59,656 nt of DNA from Betaproteobacteria bacterium HGW-Betaproteobacteria-14 (GCA_002840845.1 PHCS01000009.1:1-59656), one strand, 5' to 3'. Positions 8,233 to 17,314 are shown, counted from the stretch's first letter. A program made the numbers and translations. Notes: a model not told the origin generated them from the letters alone.

Positions 8233-9867
8233 ATGCCGGCAAATCCCTATTCAATCGGCCTCGACAAGAACGCGGCGAATTACACACCGCTGTCTCCCCT
8301 CTCGTTCATCGAGCGTACGGCCACCGTATACCCGCAGCGCATCTCCGTCCTGCATGGCGCACGCCGCTTCACCTGGGCCGAGACCTACGCCCGCAGCCGA
8401 CGGCTGGCCTCCGCCCTGCAGGCGAACGGCATCGGCAAGGGCGACACCGTCGCGGCGATGCTCTCCAATACCCCGGAAATGCTGGAATGCCATTTCGGCG
8501 TACCGATGGCGGGCGCCGTACTCAACACCCTGAACACCCGACTGGATGCCGAGGCCATCGCCTTCATGCTCGGCCATGGCGAGGCGAAGGTCCTGATCAC
8601 CGATCGCGAGTTCTCGCCGACCGTCGCCAAGGCACTGGCCGGGCGCGACCTGCTGGTGATCGATGTGGACGATTCCGAGTACGCCGGGCCGGGCGAGCGG
8701 CTGGGCAGCGTCGAATACGAAGCCTTCCTCGCTTCCGGCGATCCGCAGTTCGCCTGGCAGGGACCGGCCGACGAATGGGACGCCATTTCGCTCAATTACA
8801 CTTCGGGCACCACCGGCAACCCGAAGGGCGTCGTCTACCATCATCGCGGCGCCTATCTCAACGCCACCTCGAACATCGTCTCCTGGGGCATGCCGCCGCA
8901 TGCGGTGTACCTGTGGACGCTACCCATGTTCCACTGCAACGGCTGGTGCTTTCCGTGGACCATGGCGGCCAATGCCGGCACCAACGTCTGCCTGCGCCGC
9001 GTGGAGGCGAAAGCCATCCTCGATGCCATTCGCGAGCACAAGGTCACCCACTACTGTGGTGCCCCCATCGTGCATTCGATGCTGATCAACGCACCAGCGG
9101 AATGGCGCGCCGGCATCGGGCATAAAGTCAGCGCCTTGGTGGCGGCGGCGCCGCCGCCCGCTTCGATGATCGAGGGCATGGGCAACATCGGTTTCGACAT
9201 CACGCATGTCTACGGCTTGACCGAAACATACGGCCCGGCGGCGGTCTGCGCAAGGCATCCCGAGTGGAGTGGGCTGCCGCTGGAGGAGCAGGTGCGCCTG
9301 AACGGGCGCCAGGGCGTGCGTTACCATCTGCAGGAAGGCCTGACGGTGATGGATCCCGAGTCGATGCAGCCGGTGCCACAGGACGGGGAGACCATGGGCG
9401 AGATCATGTTCCGCGGCAACATCACCATGAAGGGCTATCTGAAGAACCCGCAGGCCACCGAGGAGGCCTTCCGCGGCGGCTGGTACCATTCAGGAGATCT
9501 CGCAGTAATGCACCCCGACGGCTACGTCAAGATCAAGGACCGCTCCAAGGACGTCATCATCTCCGGCGGCGAGAACATCTCTTCGGTGGAAGTCGAGGAC
9601 GTTCTGTATCGCCATGCGGCAGTTCTGGCCGCGGCCGTGGTAGCCACGCCCGATCCGAAATGGGGCGAGGTACCCTGCGCCTTCATCGAGCTGAAGGAGG
9701 GCGTGCAGGCGACGGAAGCGGAGTTCATCGAGTTCTGTCGGGAACGCATGGCGCGCTTCAAGGTTCCCAAGAAAGTGGTGTTCGGCCCGCTGCCGAAGAC
9801 CGCCACTGGCAAGATCCAGAAATTCATTTTGCGGGAGCAGGCCAGATCTGCTGCCGCCATCGATTAA
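8233..9867 (+). CDS. Acyl-CoA ligase (AMP-forming), medium-chain or methylthiopropionate type
   Basis: The product is a 544 aa ANL-superfamily enzyme that activates a carboxylic acid to its CoA thioester through an acyl-AMP. The P-loop YTSGTTGNPKGVVYHH lies near residues 188-203. VYGLTETYGP is the A5 motif, GDLAVMHPDGYVKIKDRSKD the A7-A8 hinge, and PKTATGKIQKF carries the catalytic lysine near 527. Overall it resembles AlkK/DmdB-type ligases. Exact acyl chain length is not readable. It sits 11 bp before a crotonase gene, so the two probably act in one pathway. Start ATG with AAGAGAG upstream. Confidence 0.92.
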   Translation: MPANPYSIGLDKNAANYTPLSPLSFIERTATVYPQRISVLHGARRFTWAETYARSRRLASALQANGIGKGDTVAAMLSNTPEMLECHFGVPMAGAVLNTLNTRLDAEAIAFMLGHGEAKVLITDREFSPTVAKALAGRDLLVIDVDDSEYAGPGERLGSVEYEAFLASGDPQFAWQGPADEWDAISLNYTSGTTGNPKGVVYHHRGAYLNATSNIVSWGMPPHAVYLWTLPMFHCNGWCFPWTMAANAGTNVCLRRVEAKAILDAIREHKVTHYCGAPIVHSMLINAPAEWRAGIGHKVSALVAAAPPPASMIEGMGNIGFDITHVYGLTETYGPAAVCARHPEWSGLPLEEQVRLNGRQGVRYHLQEGLTVMDPESMQPVPQDGETMGEIMFRGNITMKGYLKNPQATEEAFRGGWYHSGDLAVMHPDGYVKIKDRSKDVIISGGENISSVEVEDVLYRHAAVLAAAVVATPDPKWGEVPCAFIELKEGVQATEAEFIEFCRERMARFKVPKKVVFGPLPKTATGKIQKFILREQARSAAAID

Positions 9868-9878
9868 GGAGCAGGGCT

Positions 9879-10682
9879 ATGAGTGCCGTGATGCAATCAT
9901 CCAACGAACCGCTGTTGCTGCGCAGCGACGACAACGGCGTGGCCACGCTCACGCTGAACCGCCCGAGCCAGTTCAATTCGCTCTCCGATGGGCTGATCGA
10001 CGAAATGCAGGCGGCGCTCGACGCCATCGCCATGGACAAGTCGGTGCGCGTTGTCGTGCTGGCCGGCGCCGGCAAGGCCTTCTGCGCCGGTCACGACCTG
10101 AAGGAGATGCGCAGCCATCCGGACAAGACGTATCAGCAAGCGCTGTTCAGGAAGTGCGGCAGGATGATGATGAAACTGGTCGATCTGCCGCAGCCTGTCA
10201 TTGCGCGGGTGCACGGCATGGCCGTCGCGGCCGGCTGCCAGCTGGTCGCCATGTGCGACCTGGCCGTGGCGGCGGATACGGTTAAGTTCGCCGTCTCCGG
10301 CGTCAACCTCGGCCTGTTCTGCAGCACGCCCGCCGTGCCGCTGGCGCGCAACCTGCCTCGCAAGCAGGCATTCGAGATGCTCGTGACGGGCGATTTCATG
10401 GATGCGACCACGGCGCTTGCACGCGGGCTGGTGAATCGCGTGGTGCCTGCTGGGGAACTGGATGCTGAGGTCAGGAAACTGACGGACTCCATTTGCGCCA
10501 AGTCGCCGAAGGCGGTGGCGATGGGCAAACAAGCTTTCTACAAGCAGATCGAGATGGGACTGGAGGGCGCCTATCAGCTGGCAGCCGAAACCATGGCCTG
10601 CAACATGATGGCCGAGGATGCGCAGGAAGGCATCGATGCCTTCATCGCCAAGAAACCGATGCCGCCGTGGAAGGGCTGTTGA
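9879..10682 (+). CDS. Enoyl-CoA hydratase/isomerase family protein, ECHDC3-like
   Basis: The product is a 267 aa crotonase-fold protein. The oxyanion-hole segments are GKAFCAGHDLKEM near residue 67 and HGMAVAAGCQLVAMCDLAVA near 112. In classical enoyl-CoA hydratase two glutamates are catalytic. Here the first position is Gln (AGCQLVAMCD) and the second falls in VSGVNLGLFCSTP, with no Glu. The GLFCSTP stretch, the C-terminal KQAFYKQIEMGLEGAY and the EGIDAFIAKK ending match the ECHDC3 subgroup. Hydratase activity is therefore uncertain; another CoA-ester reaction is possible. Translation starts at ATG 9879 after AAGGAGCAGG. Confidence 0.9.
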   Translation: MSAVMQSSNEPLLLRSDDNGVATLTLNRPSQFNSLSDGLIDEMQAALDAIAMDKSVRVVVLAGAGKAFCAGHDLKEMRSHPDKTYQQALFRKCGRMMMKLVDLPQPVIARVHGMAVAAGCQLVAMCDLAVAADTVKFAVSGVNLGLFCSTPAVPLARNLPRKQAFEMLVTGDFMDATTALARGLVNRVVPAGELDAEVRKLTDSICAKSPKAVAMGKQAFYKQIEMGLEGAYQLAAETMACNMMAEDAQEGIDAFIAKKPMPPWKGC

Positions 10683-10843
10683 TTCCGCCTGCCGCCATGA
10701 ACGGCAACTAAGAGGACTGACGGCCCAGCATTTGCCGTGTCCGGGGATAGACCCATCGCGTGATTGGCACGCTTGGGTCAGGGTGCTTTTCACGGTCAGC
10801 TGCGCCTTGCTTTCCGCAATGCGCACCCATCGGGAAGGAAATC

Positions 10844-12466
10844 ATGCATACGACCATGCAAAGCGTTCCCCTGTCCACGAACCAGCTTCTGGAGCGAGGG
10901 AAACAGTTCTTCGCAAACCGCGAGATTGTTTCGCGCCTGCCGGACAAGACCCTGCACAGAACGACCTTCGAGGCATTGCATCGGCGCGCGCGCCAGTTGG
11001 CCGCGGCCCTCGTGCGCGCCGGAACGAAACCCGGGGAGCCCGTGGCTACGCTGATGTGGAACCACGCTTGGCATATGGAGGCCTATTTCGGCATCCCGGC
11101 GGCAGGTGCCGTGCTGCATACGCTGAATCTCCGACTGAGTCCTGAAGACCTCGCTTACATCATTGCCGACGCCGGGGACCGCATCCTGCTGGTGGATGAC
11201 GTGCTGCTGCCGCTGGTGGAGAAGCTGGTGCCGCTTGTTAAGCTGGAGCGCATCATCGTGGCACCCACGTGTGGCAAGCCGGTACAGCAAGGCTATCAGG
11301 ATTACGAAACCTTCATCGACGTCGATGCAACCGACTTTCAATATCAGGAACTGGAAGAAAACGCCCCTTGCGGCATGTGCTATACGTCCGGGACCACGGG
11401 GCGGCCGAAGGGCGTCGTTTATTCGCACCGCTCCACGGTGCTGCATTCGCTGGCAATTTCGCTGCCGGACTGCCTCGATCTTTCCTGCAACGATGCCGTG
11501 CTCGCGGTGACGCCCATGTTCCACGCCAATTCCTGGGGCGTGCCGTATGCGTCCATCATGGTGGGCGCCAATCTTGTCTTTCCCGGCCCACATATGGCTG
11601 CGGAGGATTTGCTCGACCTGATGGAGCGGGAGACGGTGACGCTGGCGCTTGGTGTGCCGACGGTCTGGATGACCATCCAGCAGGCCCTCGACAATGCGCC
11701 GGGACGCTGGCAATTGAAGCAAGGCATGCGCATGATGGTCGGCGGATCTGCCGTGCCCAAGGCAATGATCGCGGCCTTCGAGAAGCATGGCCTCGCGATC
11801 AAGCATGGATGGGGCATGACCGAGTTGTCGCCGGTCGGCACGTTGTCCTGGTTGAAACCGGAACACGCTGCGTTGCCGGAGGAATCGCAATACCAGGTAC
11901 GTGCCAGGCAGGGCATTGCCCTGCCGCTCGTGGAGTTGCGCATCATGGGCGAGAATGGTCCCCAGCCTTGGGATGGCGCTTCGGTGGGGGAATTGCAGGC
12001 GCGCGGCCCCTGGGTTACGGGCGGATACCACAATACCCCGCGCGATCCCGACAAGATCACGGACGACGGCTGGCTGCGAACTGGCGATGTTGCCACCATC
12101 GATGCGGAAGGCTATATGCGCATCTCAGACCGCACCAAGGATCTGATCAAGTCCGGTGGGGAATGGATCAGTTCGGTTGACCTGGAAAACGCCATCATGG
12201 GACACCCGGCTGTCGCCGAAGCGGCCGTGGTGGCGGTCAGGCATCCGAAATGGGATGAGCGGCCTTTGGCCGTGGTGGTGAAGAAACCCGGCAAAGAGGT
12301 TGCGCCAGAGGAATTGCGTGCCTTTCTCGCCGCCCAATTTCCAAACTGGCAGTGCCCGGACGACTATGCCTTTGTCGAGGCTCTGCCGCGCACATCGACC
12401 GGGAAGTTCATGAAAACAAAACTTCGGGACGATTTCAAGGAGTGGGTTTCCAGGACGCCGCAATGA
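10844..12466 (+). CDS. Fatty-acid-CoA ligase (AMP-forming), second copy
   Basis: The product is 540 aa, an ANL-superfamily acyl-CoA synthetase resembling AlkK-type medium/long-chain ligases (WNHAWHMEAYFGIPAAGAVLHTLNLRL). P-loop YTSGTTGRPKGVVYSHRS is near residue 180, HGWGMTELSPVG is motif A5, and PRTSTGKFMKT carries the catalytic lysine near the C terminus. It differs clearly from the ligase at 8233, so it is not a recent duplicate. ATG 10844 is preferred because AAGGAAATC precedes it; the frame is open further upstream to 10760. A gap of 161 bp separates it from the crotonase gene, so it may have its own promoter, though I see no convincing one. Confidence 0.92.
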   Translation: MHTTMQSVPLSTNQLLERGKQFFANREIVSRLPDKTLHRTTFEALHRRARQLAAALVRAGTKPGEPVATLMWNHAWHMEAYFGIPAAGAVLHTLNLRLSPEDLAYIIADAGDRILLVDDVLLPLVEKLVPLVKLERIIVAPTCGKPVQQGYQDYETFIDVDATDFQYQELEENAPCGMCYTSGTTGRPKGVVYSHRSTVLHSLAISLPDCLDLSCNDAVLAVTPMFHANSWGVPYASIMVGANLVFPGPHMAAEDLLDLMERETVTLALGVPTVWMTIQQALDNAPGRWQLKQGMRMMVGGSAVPKAMIAAFEKHGLAIKHGWGMTELSPVGTLSWLKPEHAALPEESQYQVRARQGIALPLVELRIMGENGPQPWDGASVGELQARGPWVTGGYHNTPRDPDKITDDGWLRTGDVATIDAEGYMRISDRTKDLIKSGGEWISSVDLENAIMGHPAVAEAAVVAVRHPKWDERPLAVVVKKPGKEVAPEELRAFLAAQFPNWQCPDDYAFVEALPRTSTGKFMKTKLRDDFKEWVSRTPQ

Positions 12467-12479
12467 GCCGCGCGGGACC

Positions 12480-12499
12480 CAGGCCGGGGCGACGGCCTG
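12480..12499 (+). other. Hairpin after the second acyl-CoA ligase
   Basis: CAGGCCG (12480-12486) and CGGCCTG (12493-12499) form a 7 bp stem with a GGGCGA loop. There is no U tract, so termination would be weak or Rho-dependent. Confidence 0.4.
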
Positions 12500-12522
12500 A
12501 ATCGAGGTTCGTCTGCGATCGG

Positions 12523-12551
12523 TTGATTAATCCTAAAGCGTCCACCATAAT
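12523..12551 (+). promoter_or_regulatory. Sigma-70-type promoter of the liv-like operon
   Basis: TTGATT (12523-12528) and CATAAT (12546-12551) are separated by exactly 17 bases. The predicted start is about 12558, giving a leader of roughly 49 bases to the ATG at 12607. Confidence 0.6.
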
Positions 12552-12606
12552 CGGCTCGCAGGATATGCGGGCGAGATGTTGGTAGCCGGCTACCGTGGGG
12601 GAGGAA

Positions 12607-13386
12607 ATGGCAGACGACTTCATCCTTGAAACGAGGGGCCTCGTCAAGGAATTCAAGGGTTTTGTGGCTGTCAATGGCGTCGACCTGAAGGTCAGGCGCG
12701 GACACATCCACGCGTTGATCGGTCCGAACGGCGCCGGCAAGACGACGGTCTTCAATCTGCTCACAAAATTTCTCGGGCCGACGCGTGGCAGCATCCACTT
12801 CAATGGCAAGGACATCACTTCGGCGCATCCTGCGCAGATCGCCCGGCGCGGCATCGTCCGATCCTTCCAGATATCTGCCGTCTTCCCGCACCTGACTGTT
12901 ATCGAGAACGTGCGCATCGCACTGCAGCGCAAGCTCGGCACCTCATTTCATTTCTGGCGCTCCGAGCGGACGCTGGATGTCCTCAACGGACGTGCCGTGG
13001 AACTGCTGGCCCAGGTCGGTCTGGAGGACTTCGCAGGCATGGTGGCCGTCGAACTGCCCTATGGCCGCAAGCGTGCGCTGGAGATCGCCACCACGCTCGC
13101 GCTGGAACCCGAACTGATGCTGCTCGACGAGCCGACCCAGGGCATGGGCCACGAGGATGTCGCGTTGGTGCGGGATCTCATCAAGAAAGTGTCGGCCAAC
13201 CGTACCGTTTTGATGGTCGAGCACAACATGGGGGTGGTGGCGGGCATTTCGGACACCATAACCGTGCTGGCGCGGGGTGCCGTACTGGCGGAAGGCGCCT
13301 ATGCCGAGGTCGCGGAGAACCCCCAGGTGATCGAAGCCTATATGGGAACCGAGGCGGAAGAGCTGGCCTCGCCGGCCGGGCACTGA
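12607..13386 (+). CDS. livG: Branched-chain amino acid type ABC transporter ATP-binding protein (LivG-like)
   Basis: The product is 259 aa. Walker A GPNGAGKTT is at residues 39-47, the family-specific GIVRSFQISAVFPHLTVIENV follows, Walker B is LMLLDEPTQGMGH and the switch is MVEHNMGVV. It is first of a five-gene importer operon. Family members import branched-chain amino acids, but also aromatic acids, urea or other organic acids. The neighbouring acyl-CoA ligases make a carboxylate substrate plausible here (inference). ATG 12607 is preferred over GTG 12595 because GGGGGAGGAA sits directly in front of it. Confidence 0.93.
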   Translation: MADDFILETRGLVKEFKGFVAVNGVDLKVRRGHIHALIGPNGAGKTTVFNLLTKFLGPTRGSIHFNGKDITSAHPAQIARRGIVRSFQISAVFPHLTVIENVRIALQRKLGTSFHFWRSERTLDVLNGRAVELLAQVGLEDFAGMVAVELPYGRKRALEIATTLALEPELMLLDEPTQGMGHEDVALVRDLIKKVSANRTVLMVEHNMGVVAGISDTITVLARGAVLAEGAYAEVAENPQVIEAYMGTEAEELASPAGH

Positions 13387-13387
13387 C

Positions 13388-14095
13388 ATGGCGAGCAGCG
13401 AATACCTGAGGGTCTCCGACCTCCATGCCTTCTACGGCGAATCGCATGTGCTGCACGGCATGGATTTCACGGTACGGCGCGGGGAATGCATCTCGCTGCT
13501 CGGCCGCAACGGGGCCGGTCGCACGACCACGCTGCGCGCCATCCTTGGCCTGACAGGCAAGCGCACCGGCTCGATTATGCTCAATGGTCGCGAAGCGATC
13601 CGCCTGCCGCCGCACCGGATCGCCCAGATGGGCGTCGGTTACTGCCCGGAAGAACGCGGCATCTATGCCAGCCTGAGTTGTGAAGAGAACCTGCTCCTGC
13701 CGCCGCAAGTCGGCAGCGGCGGCCTTGGCCTGGATGCCATCTACGACATGTTCCCCAATCTGGCAGAGCGTCGAAAAAGTCAGGGCTCGCGGCTTTCCGG
13801 CGGCGAGCAGCAGATGCTGGCCATGGCGCGCATTCTGCGCACGGGGGCCAGGCTGCTGTTGCTCGACGAAGTCTCCGAAGGATTGGCGCCGGTGATCGTG
13901 CAGAAGCTGGGGGAGATCATCCGGATGCTCAAGGAACGCGACTACACCATCATTCTGGTGGAGCAGAACTTCCGCTTTGCCGCGCCGCTGGCAGACCGCA
14001 TGTTCATCGTCGAGCACGGACAGGTGGTGGCGGAGATCGCCCGCGATGAAATCGATGTAAAGCAGCATTTGCTGCAGGAGTACCTTGGGGTCTGA
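13388..14095 (+). CDS. livF: Branched-chain amino acid type ABC transporter ATP-binding protein (LivF-like) with altered Walker A
   Basis: The product is 235 aa. The family pattern is complete: LHAFYGESHVLHGMDF, the signature RLSGGEQQMLAMARIL, Walker B LLLLDEVSEGLAP, and switch region ILVEQNFRF. Walker A reads GRNGAGRTT at residues 39-47, so the invariant lysine is arginine (Arg45, codon CGC). This is the second ATPase of the importer, starting just after livG, and would pair with it as a heterodimer. The substitution may reduce ATP hydrolysis at one site. Confidence 0.92.
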   Translation: MASSEYLRVSDLHAFYGESHVLHGMDFTVRRGECISLLGRNGAGRTTTLRAILGLTGKRTGSIMLNGREAIRLPPHRIAQMGVGYCPEERGIYASLSCEENLLLPPQVGSGGLGLDAIYDMFPNLAERRKSQGSRLSGGEQQMLAMARILRTGARLLLLDEVSEGLAPVIVQKLGEIIRMLKERDYTIILVEQNFRFAAPLADRMFIVEHGQVVAEIARDEIDVKQHLLQEYLGV

Positions 14096-14134
14096 CTGTC
14101 CCGACCCCGTCAACTTCCACAAAGGAGGAACATC

Positions 14135-15364
14135 ATGATGAAACGTAAAGTATTGGCTCTGGCCCTTTCCACCATGCTGTTGCCCGTTGCGGGCACTGCG
14201 CTGGCACAGACCGCAGGCAAGATATCCGGCGACGTGGTGAAGATCGGCGTGCTGACAGACATGTCCGGGGTGTACTCCGCCCTGGGCGGCAAGGGATCCG
14301 TGCTGGCGGCCGAAATGGCCGTCGAGGATTTCAAGGCGAAGTACAAGCCGAAGTTCAAGATTGAACTAGTGTCCGCCGACCATCAGAACAAGGCCGATGT
14401 AGGATCGAACAAGGTGCGCGAATGGTATGACACGGAAGGCGTCGACATGGTTACCGACGTGCTGAATTCCGGCGTCGCCATCGCAGTGGCCAAGGTCACC
14501 ACGGAGAAGAACAAGATTATGATGAACGCGGGTGCCGCTTCGACGCGATTGACCAACGAGGATTGCGCGCCGAACAACGTGGTGCACTACGTCTATGACA
14601 CCTATGCGCTGGCCAATGGCCCGGGCAAGGCCGTGACCAAGACAGGCAAGGACACCTGGTTCTTCCTGACGGCCGATTACGCCTTCGGACATTCTCTGGA
14701 GAAGGATTCGAGCGATGCGGTAAAGGCGGCGGGCGGAAAGGTGCTCGGCTCGGTACGACACCCGCTCAATGCCTCGGACTTCTCATCTTTCCTGCTCCAG
14801 GCGCAGGCCTCAAAGGCCAAGGTGATCGGTTTGGCGAATGCCGGCGGCGATACCATCAATTCGATCAAGGCCGCCAACGAGTTCGGTATCACCAAGACGC
14901 AGACGGTGGTCGGTTTGCTGACCACCATAGTCGACATCAATGCCCTGGGGCTGGAGACGACGCAAGGCATGATGTTCACCGAGGGCTTTTACTGGAACCT
15001 CAACGCCGAGACGCGCGAATTCAGTCGCCGCTTCTTCTCCAAGCACAAGGGTATGCCCAATATGCTGCCAGCCGGCGCCTATTCGGCGATATTGCATTAC
15101 CTGAAAGCCGTACAGGCGACCGGGACGGACGACACAGCCACGGTGATGAAGAAGATGAAGGAGACGCCGATCAATGACGCATTCGCCAAGGGCGGCAAGA
15201 TCCGCGAGGACGGCCGCATGGTGCATGACATGTACCTGGTCGAGGTCAAGAAGCCCAGCGAGTCGAAGGAGCCGTGGGACTACTACAACATCAAGCAGGT
15301 GATTCCCGGCGACGAGGCCTTCCAGCCGCTGGCCCTGTCGCGCTGTCCTGCTCTGAAGAAATAG
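14135..15364 (+). CDS. livK: Periplasmic substrate-binding protein (LivK-like)
   Basis: The product is 409 aa. A Sec signal peptide covers residues 1-24 with cleavage after TALA. The mature part starts VVKIGVLTDMSGVYSALGGKGSVLAAEMAVEDF, the type I periplasmic-binding fold of the Leu/Ile/Val family. The SADHQNKADVG and NAGAASTRLTNEDC segments line the usual ligand cleft. The protein resembles the long family members seen with aromatic- or organic-acid importers. A strong AAAGGAGG lies 6 bases before the ATG at 14135. It sits between the ATPase and permease genes of the same operon. Confidence 0.93.
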   Translation: MMKRKVLALALSTMLLPVAGTALAQTAGKISGDVVKIGVLTDMSGVYSALGGKGSVLAAEMAVEDFKAKYKPKFKIELVSADHQNKADVGSNKVREWYDTEGVDMVTDVLNSGVAIAVAKVTTEKNKIMMNAGAASTRLTNEDCAPNNVVHYVYDTYALANGPGKAVTKTGKDTWFFLTADYAFGHSLEKDSSDAVKAAGGKVLGSVRHPLNASDFSSFLLQAQASKAKVIGLANAGGDTINSIKAANEFGITKTQTVVGLLTTIVDINALGLETTQGMMFTEGFYWNLNAETREFSRRFFSKHKGMPNMLPAGAYSAILHYLKAVQATGTDDTATVMKKMKETPINDAFAKGGKIREDGRMVHDMYLVEVKKPSESKEPWDYYNIKQVIPGDEAFQPLALSRCPALKK

Positions 15365-15396
15365 CCTGCGGCTGACAACGCAGGAGTGATGTACGC

Positions 15397-16284
15397 ATGA
15401 CGGAGATTTTCGGCGTTCCGATCCAGGCCTTGTACGGGCAACTCATGCTGGGGCTGGTCAATGGCTCCTTTTATGCCGTGCTGAGCCTGGGTCTCGCCGT
15501 CATCTTCGGCATGCTCAACATCATCAACTTCGCCCATGGCGCCCTCTACATGGCGGGCGCCATGCTGGCCTGGATGGGCATGGAGTATCTGGGCATCGGC
15601 TACTGGTGGATGCTGGTGCTGGCGCCCATCGCCGTGGGCCTGATCGGGATTGCCATCGAGCGACTGATGTTGCAATGGCTGTACAAGCTCGATCATCTCT
15701 ATGGCCTGCTGCTCACCTTCGGTCTCGCCCTGATGATCGAAGGCCTGTTTCGCGACCTCTATGGCGTTGCGGGCCAGCCCTATTCGATTCCCGAAGCGCT
15801 TTTGGGTGCATTCAATCTCGGTTTCATGTACCTGCCGAAATACCGCGCCTGGGTGATCCTGGCCTCTTTGTCGGTTTGCCTCGTCACCTGGTTCGTGATC
15901 GAGAAGACGCGGCTGGGCGCCTATCTTCGCGCCGCAACCGAGAACCCCCAGTTGACGCAGGCGTTCGGCATCAATGTGCCGCTGATGGTGATGCTGACCT
16001 ACGGCTTCGGTGTCGGCCTCGCGGCATTTGCCGGCGTGCTTGCCGCCCCGGCGACGCAGATCAGTCCGCTGATGGGATCCAATCTGATCATCGTCGTGTT
16101 TGCCGTCGTCGTAGTGGGCGGCATGGGCTCGATACTCGGTTCCATTGTCACTGGGCTGGGGCTTGGCGTGATCGAGGGGCTGACCAAGGTGTTCTACCCC
16201 GAAGCTTCTTCCACCGTGGTGTTCGTCATCATGGCCATCGTGCTGCTGGTGCGGCCGGCCGGCCTGTTCGGGAGGGAGAAATGA
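15397..16284 (+). CDS. livH: Branched-chain amino acid type ABC transporter permease (LivH-like)
   Basis: The product is a 295 aa inner-membrane permease with about eight hydrophobic helices. It opens GQLMLGLVNGSFYAVLSLGLAVIFGMLNIINFAHGALYM, the standard LivH start, and has the cytoplasmic loop TRLGAYLRAATENPQLTQAFGIN that contacts the ATPase. It pairs with LivM encoded next; the two genes overlap by 4 bases (ATGA). Confidence 0.94.
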   Translation: MTEIFGVPIQALYGQLMLGLVNGSFYAVLSLGLAVIFGMLNIINFAHGALYMAGAMLAWMGMEYLGIGYWWMLVLAPIAVGLIGIAIERLMLQWLYKLDHLYGLLLTFGLALMIEGLFRDLYGVAGQPYSIPEALLGAFNLGFMYLPKYRAWVILASLSVCLVTWFVIEKTRLGAYLRAATENPQLTQAFGINVPLMVMLTYGFGVGLAAFAGVLAAPATQISPLMGSNLIIVVFAVVVVGGMGSILGSIVTGLGLGVIEGLTKVFYPEASSTVVFVIMAIVLLVRPAGLFGREK

Positions 16285-17213
16285 ACCGGCGCCGGATCGG
16301 ATACGGCATCCTGCTGGCTATCATGCTGGTGGCGCCGACGGTGATCTACCCGGTCCTGGTGATGAAGGTCCTGTGCTTCGCGCTGTTCGCCTGTGCCTTT
16401 AACCTGCTGATTGGCTATACCGGGCTGCTTTCCTTCGGCCATGCTGTCTTCCTCGGCACGGCGGGCTACGTCGCCGGCCACAGCATCAAGATCTGGGGCT
16501 TTCCACCTGAGTTGGGCCTCATCTTCGCGGCGCTGGCAGCGGCGGCATTGGGCTGGGTGATTGGAAGCCTGGCCATCCGCAGGTCCGGGATCTATTTCGC
16601 GATGATCACCCTTGCGCTGGCGCAGATGATGTACTTCGTATTCCTGCAGGCGCCCTTCACAGGCGGCGAAGATGGGCTGCAGGGCATTCCGCGCGGCAAG
16701 CTGCTCGGGATCATCGATCTGAAGGACGATCTCAATCTCTACTACTTCGTTCTAGCGATTTTCATTTTCGGCTTCTGGATCATCCACCGCACCATCCATT
16801 CGCCTTTCGGCCAAGTGCTGAAGGCCATCCGTGAGAACGAGGCGCGCGCCATCTCGCTCGGCTACGACGTGGCGAAATACAAGCTGCTGGCCTTCGTGCT
16901 TTCCGCCGGGCTGGCCGGGCTGGCCGGCGCCACCAAGACGCTGGTGTTCCGCTTCGCCACCTTGACCGACGCCCACTGGCACACCTCGGGCGAGGTGGTG
17001 CTGATGACGCTGCTCGGCGGCATGGGCACAGTGTTCGGCCCGGTCGTGGGAGCGGCCACCATCGTGACACTGCAGAACGAGTTGGCCGACAAGGTCGGCT
17101 CGCTCGTCACCGTCATCATGGGCGCGATCTTCGTGATTTGCGTGCTGGCTTTCCGCCGCGGCATCGTCGGTGAGTTGGGGGCGCTGTACAGGAAAATGAC
17201 CGGTACCCGCTAG
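16281..17213 (+). CDS. livM: Branched-chain amino acid type ABC transporter permease (LivM-like)
   Basis: The product is a 310 aa inner-membrane permease. NLLIGYTGLLSFGHAVFLGTAGYVAG and SPFGQVLKAIRENEARAISLGYDVAKYK are the family hallmarks, the latter being the ATPase-coupling loop. The gene overlaps the livH stop, with GGAGGGAGAA inside livH as ribosome-binding site. It ends the operon; no strong intrinsic terminator follows, only the degraded intergenic element at 17229. Confidence 0.94.
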   Translation: MNRRRIGYGILLAIMLVAPTVIYPVLVMKVLCFALFACAFNLLIGYTGLLSFGHAVFLGTAGYVAGHSIKIWGFPPELGLIFAALAAAALGWVIGSLAIRRSGIYFAMITLALAQMMYFVFLQAPFTGGEDGLQGIPRGKLLGIIDLKDDLNLYYFVLAIFIFGFWIIHRTIHSPFGQVLKAIRENEARAISLGYDVAKYKLLAFVLSAGLAGLAGATKTLVFRFATLTDAHWHTSGEVVLMTLLGGMGTVFGPVVGAATIVTLQNELADKVGSLVTVIMGAIFVICVLAFRRGIVGELGALYRKMTGTR

Positions 17214-17228
17214 GGAGGTGGGCCATCA

Positions 17229-17314
17229 TTCCCCGCTCCATTGCCGGGAAGGGGGCTGTTCGCTGCGTCCTGGTCCTTGACTTGCGTGGTCTTTGGGCGG
17301 TCTGGCGGCGGCTC
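17229..17314 (+). repeat. Intergenic element, copy 3 (degraded)
   Basis: After the livM stop the sequence keeps the order of the element at 5731: a C-rich/G-rich pair (TTCCCCGCTCC against GGGAAGGGGG), a TTCGCTGCG block, then CCTTGACTTGCG and TCTTTGGGCGG leading to GGCGGCGGC. The second hairpin is not preserved, and here the element points into a convergent gene rather than at a start codon. Similarity was judged by eye. Confidence 0.5.

Noticed and set aside
9264-9878. N-terminal extension of the crotonase frame into the ligase gene
   Set aside because: The extension is the ligase sequence in another frame; the crotonase starts at 9879 with a Shine-Dalgarno and matching family N terminus.
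10760-10800. Sigma-54-like TGGCAC upstream of the second acyl-CoA ligase
   Set aside because: TGGCAC is present, but the required GC of the -12 element is not at the correct distance.
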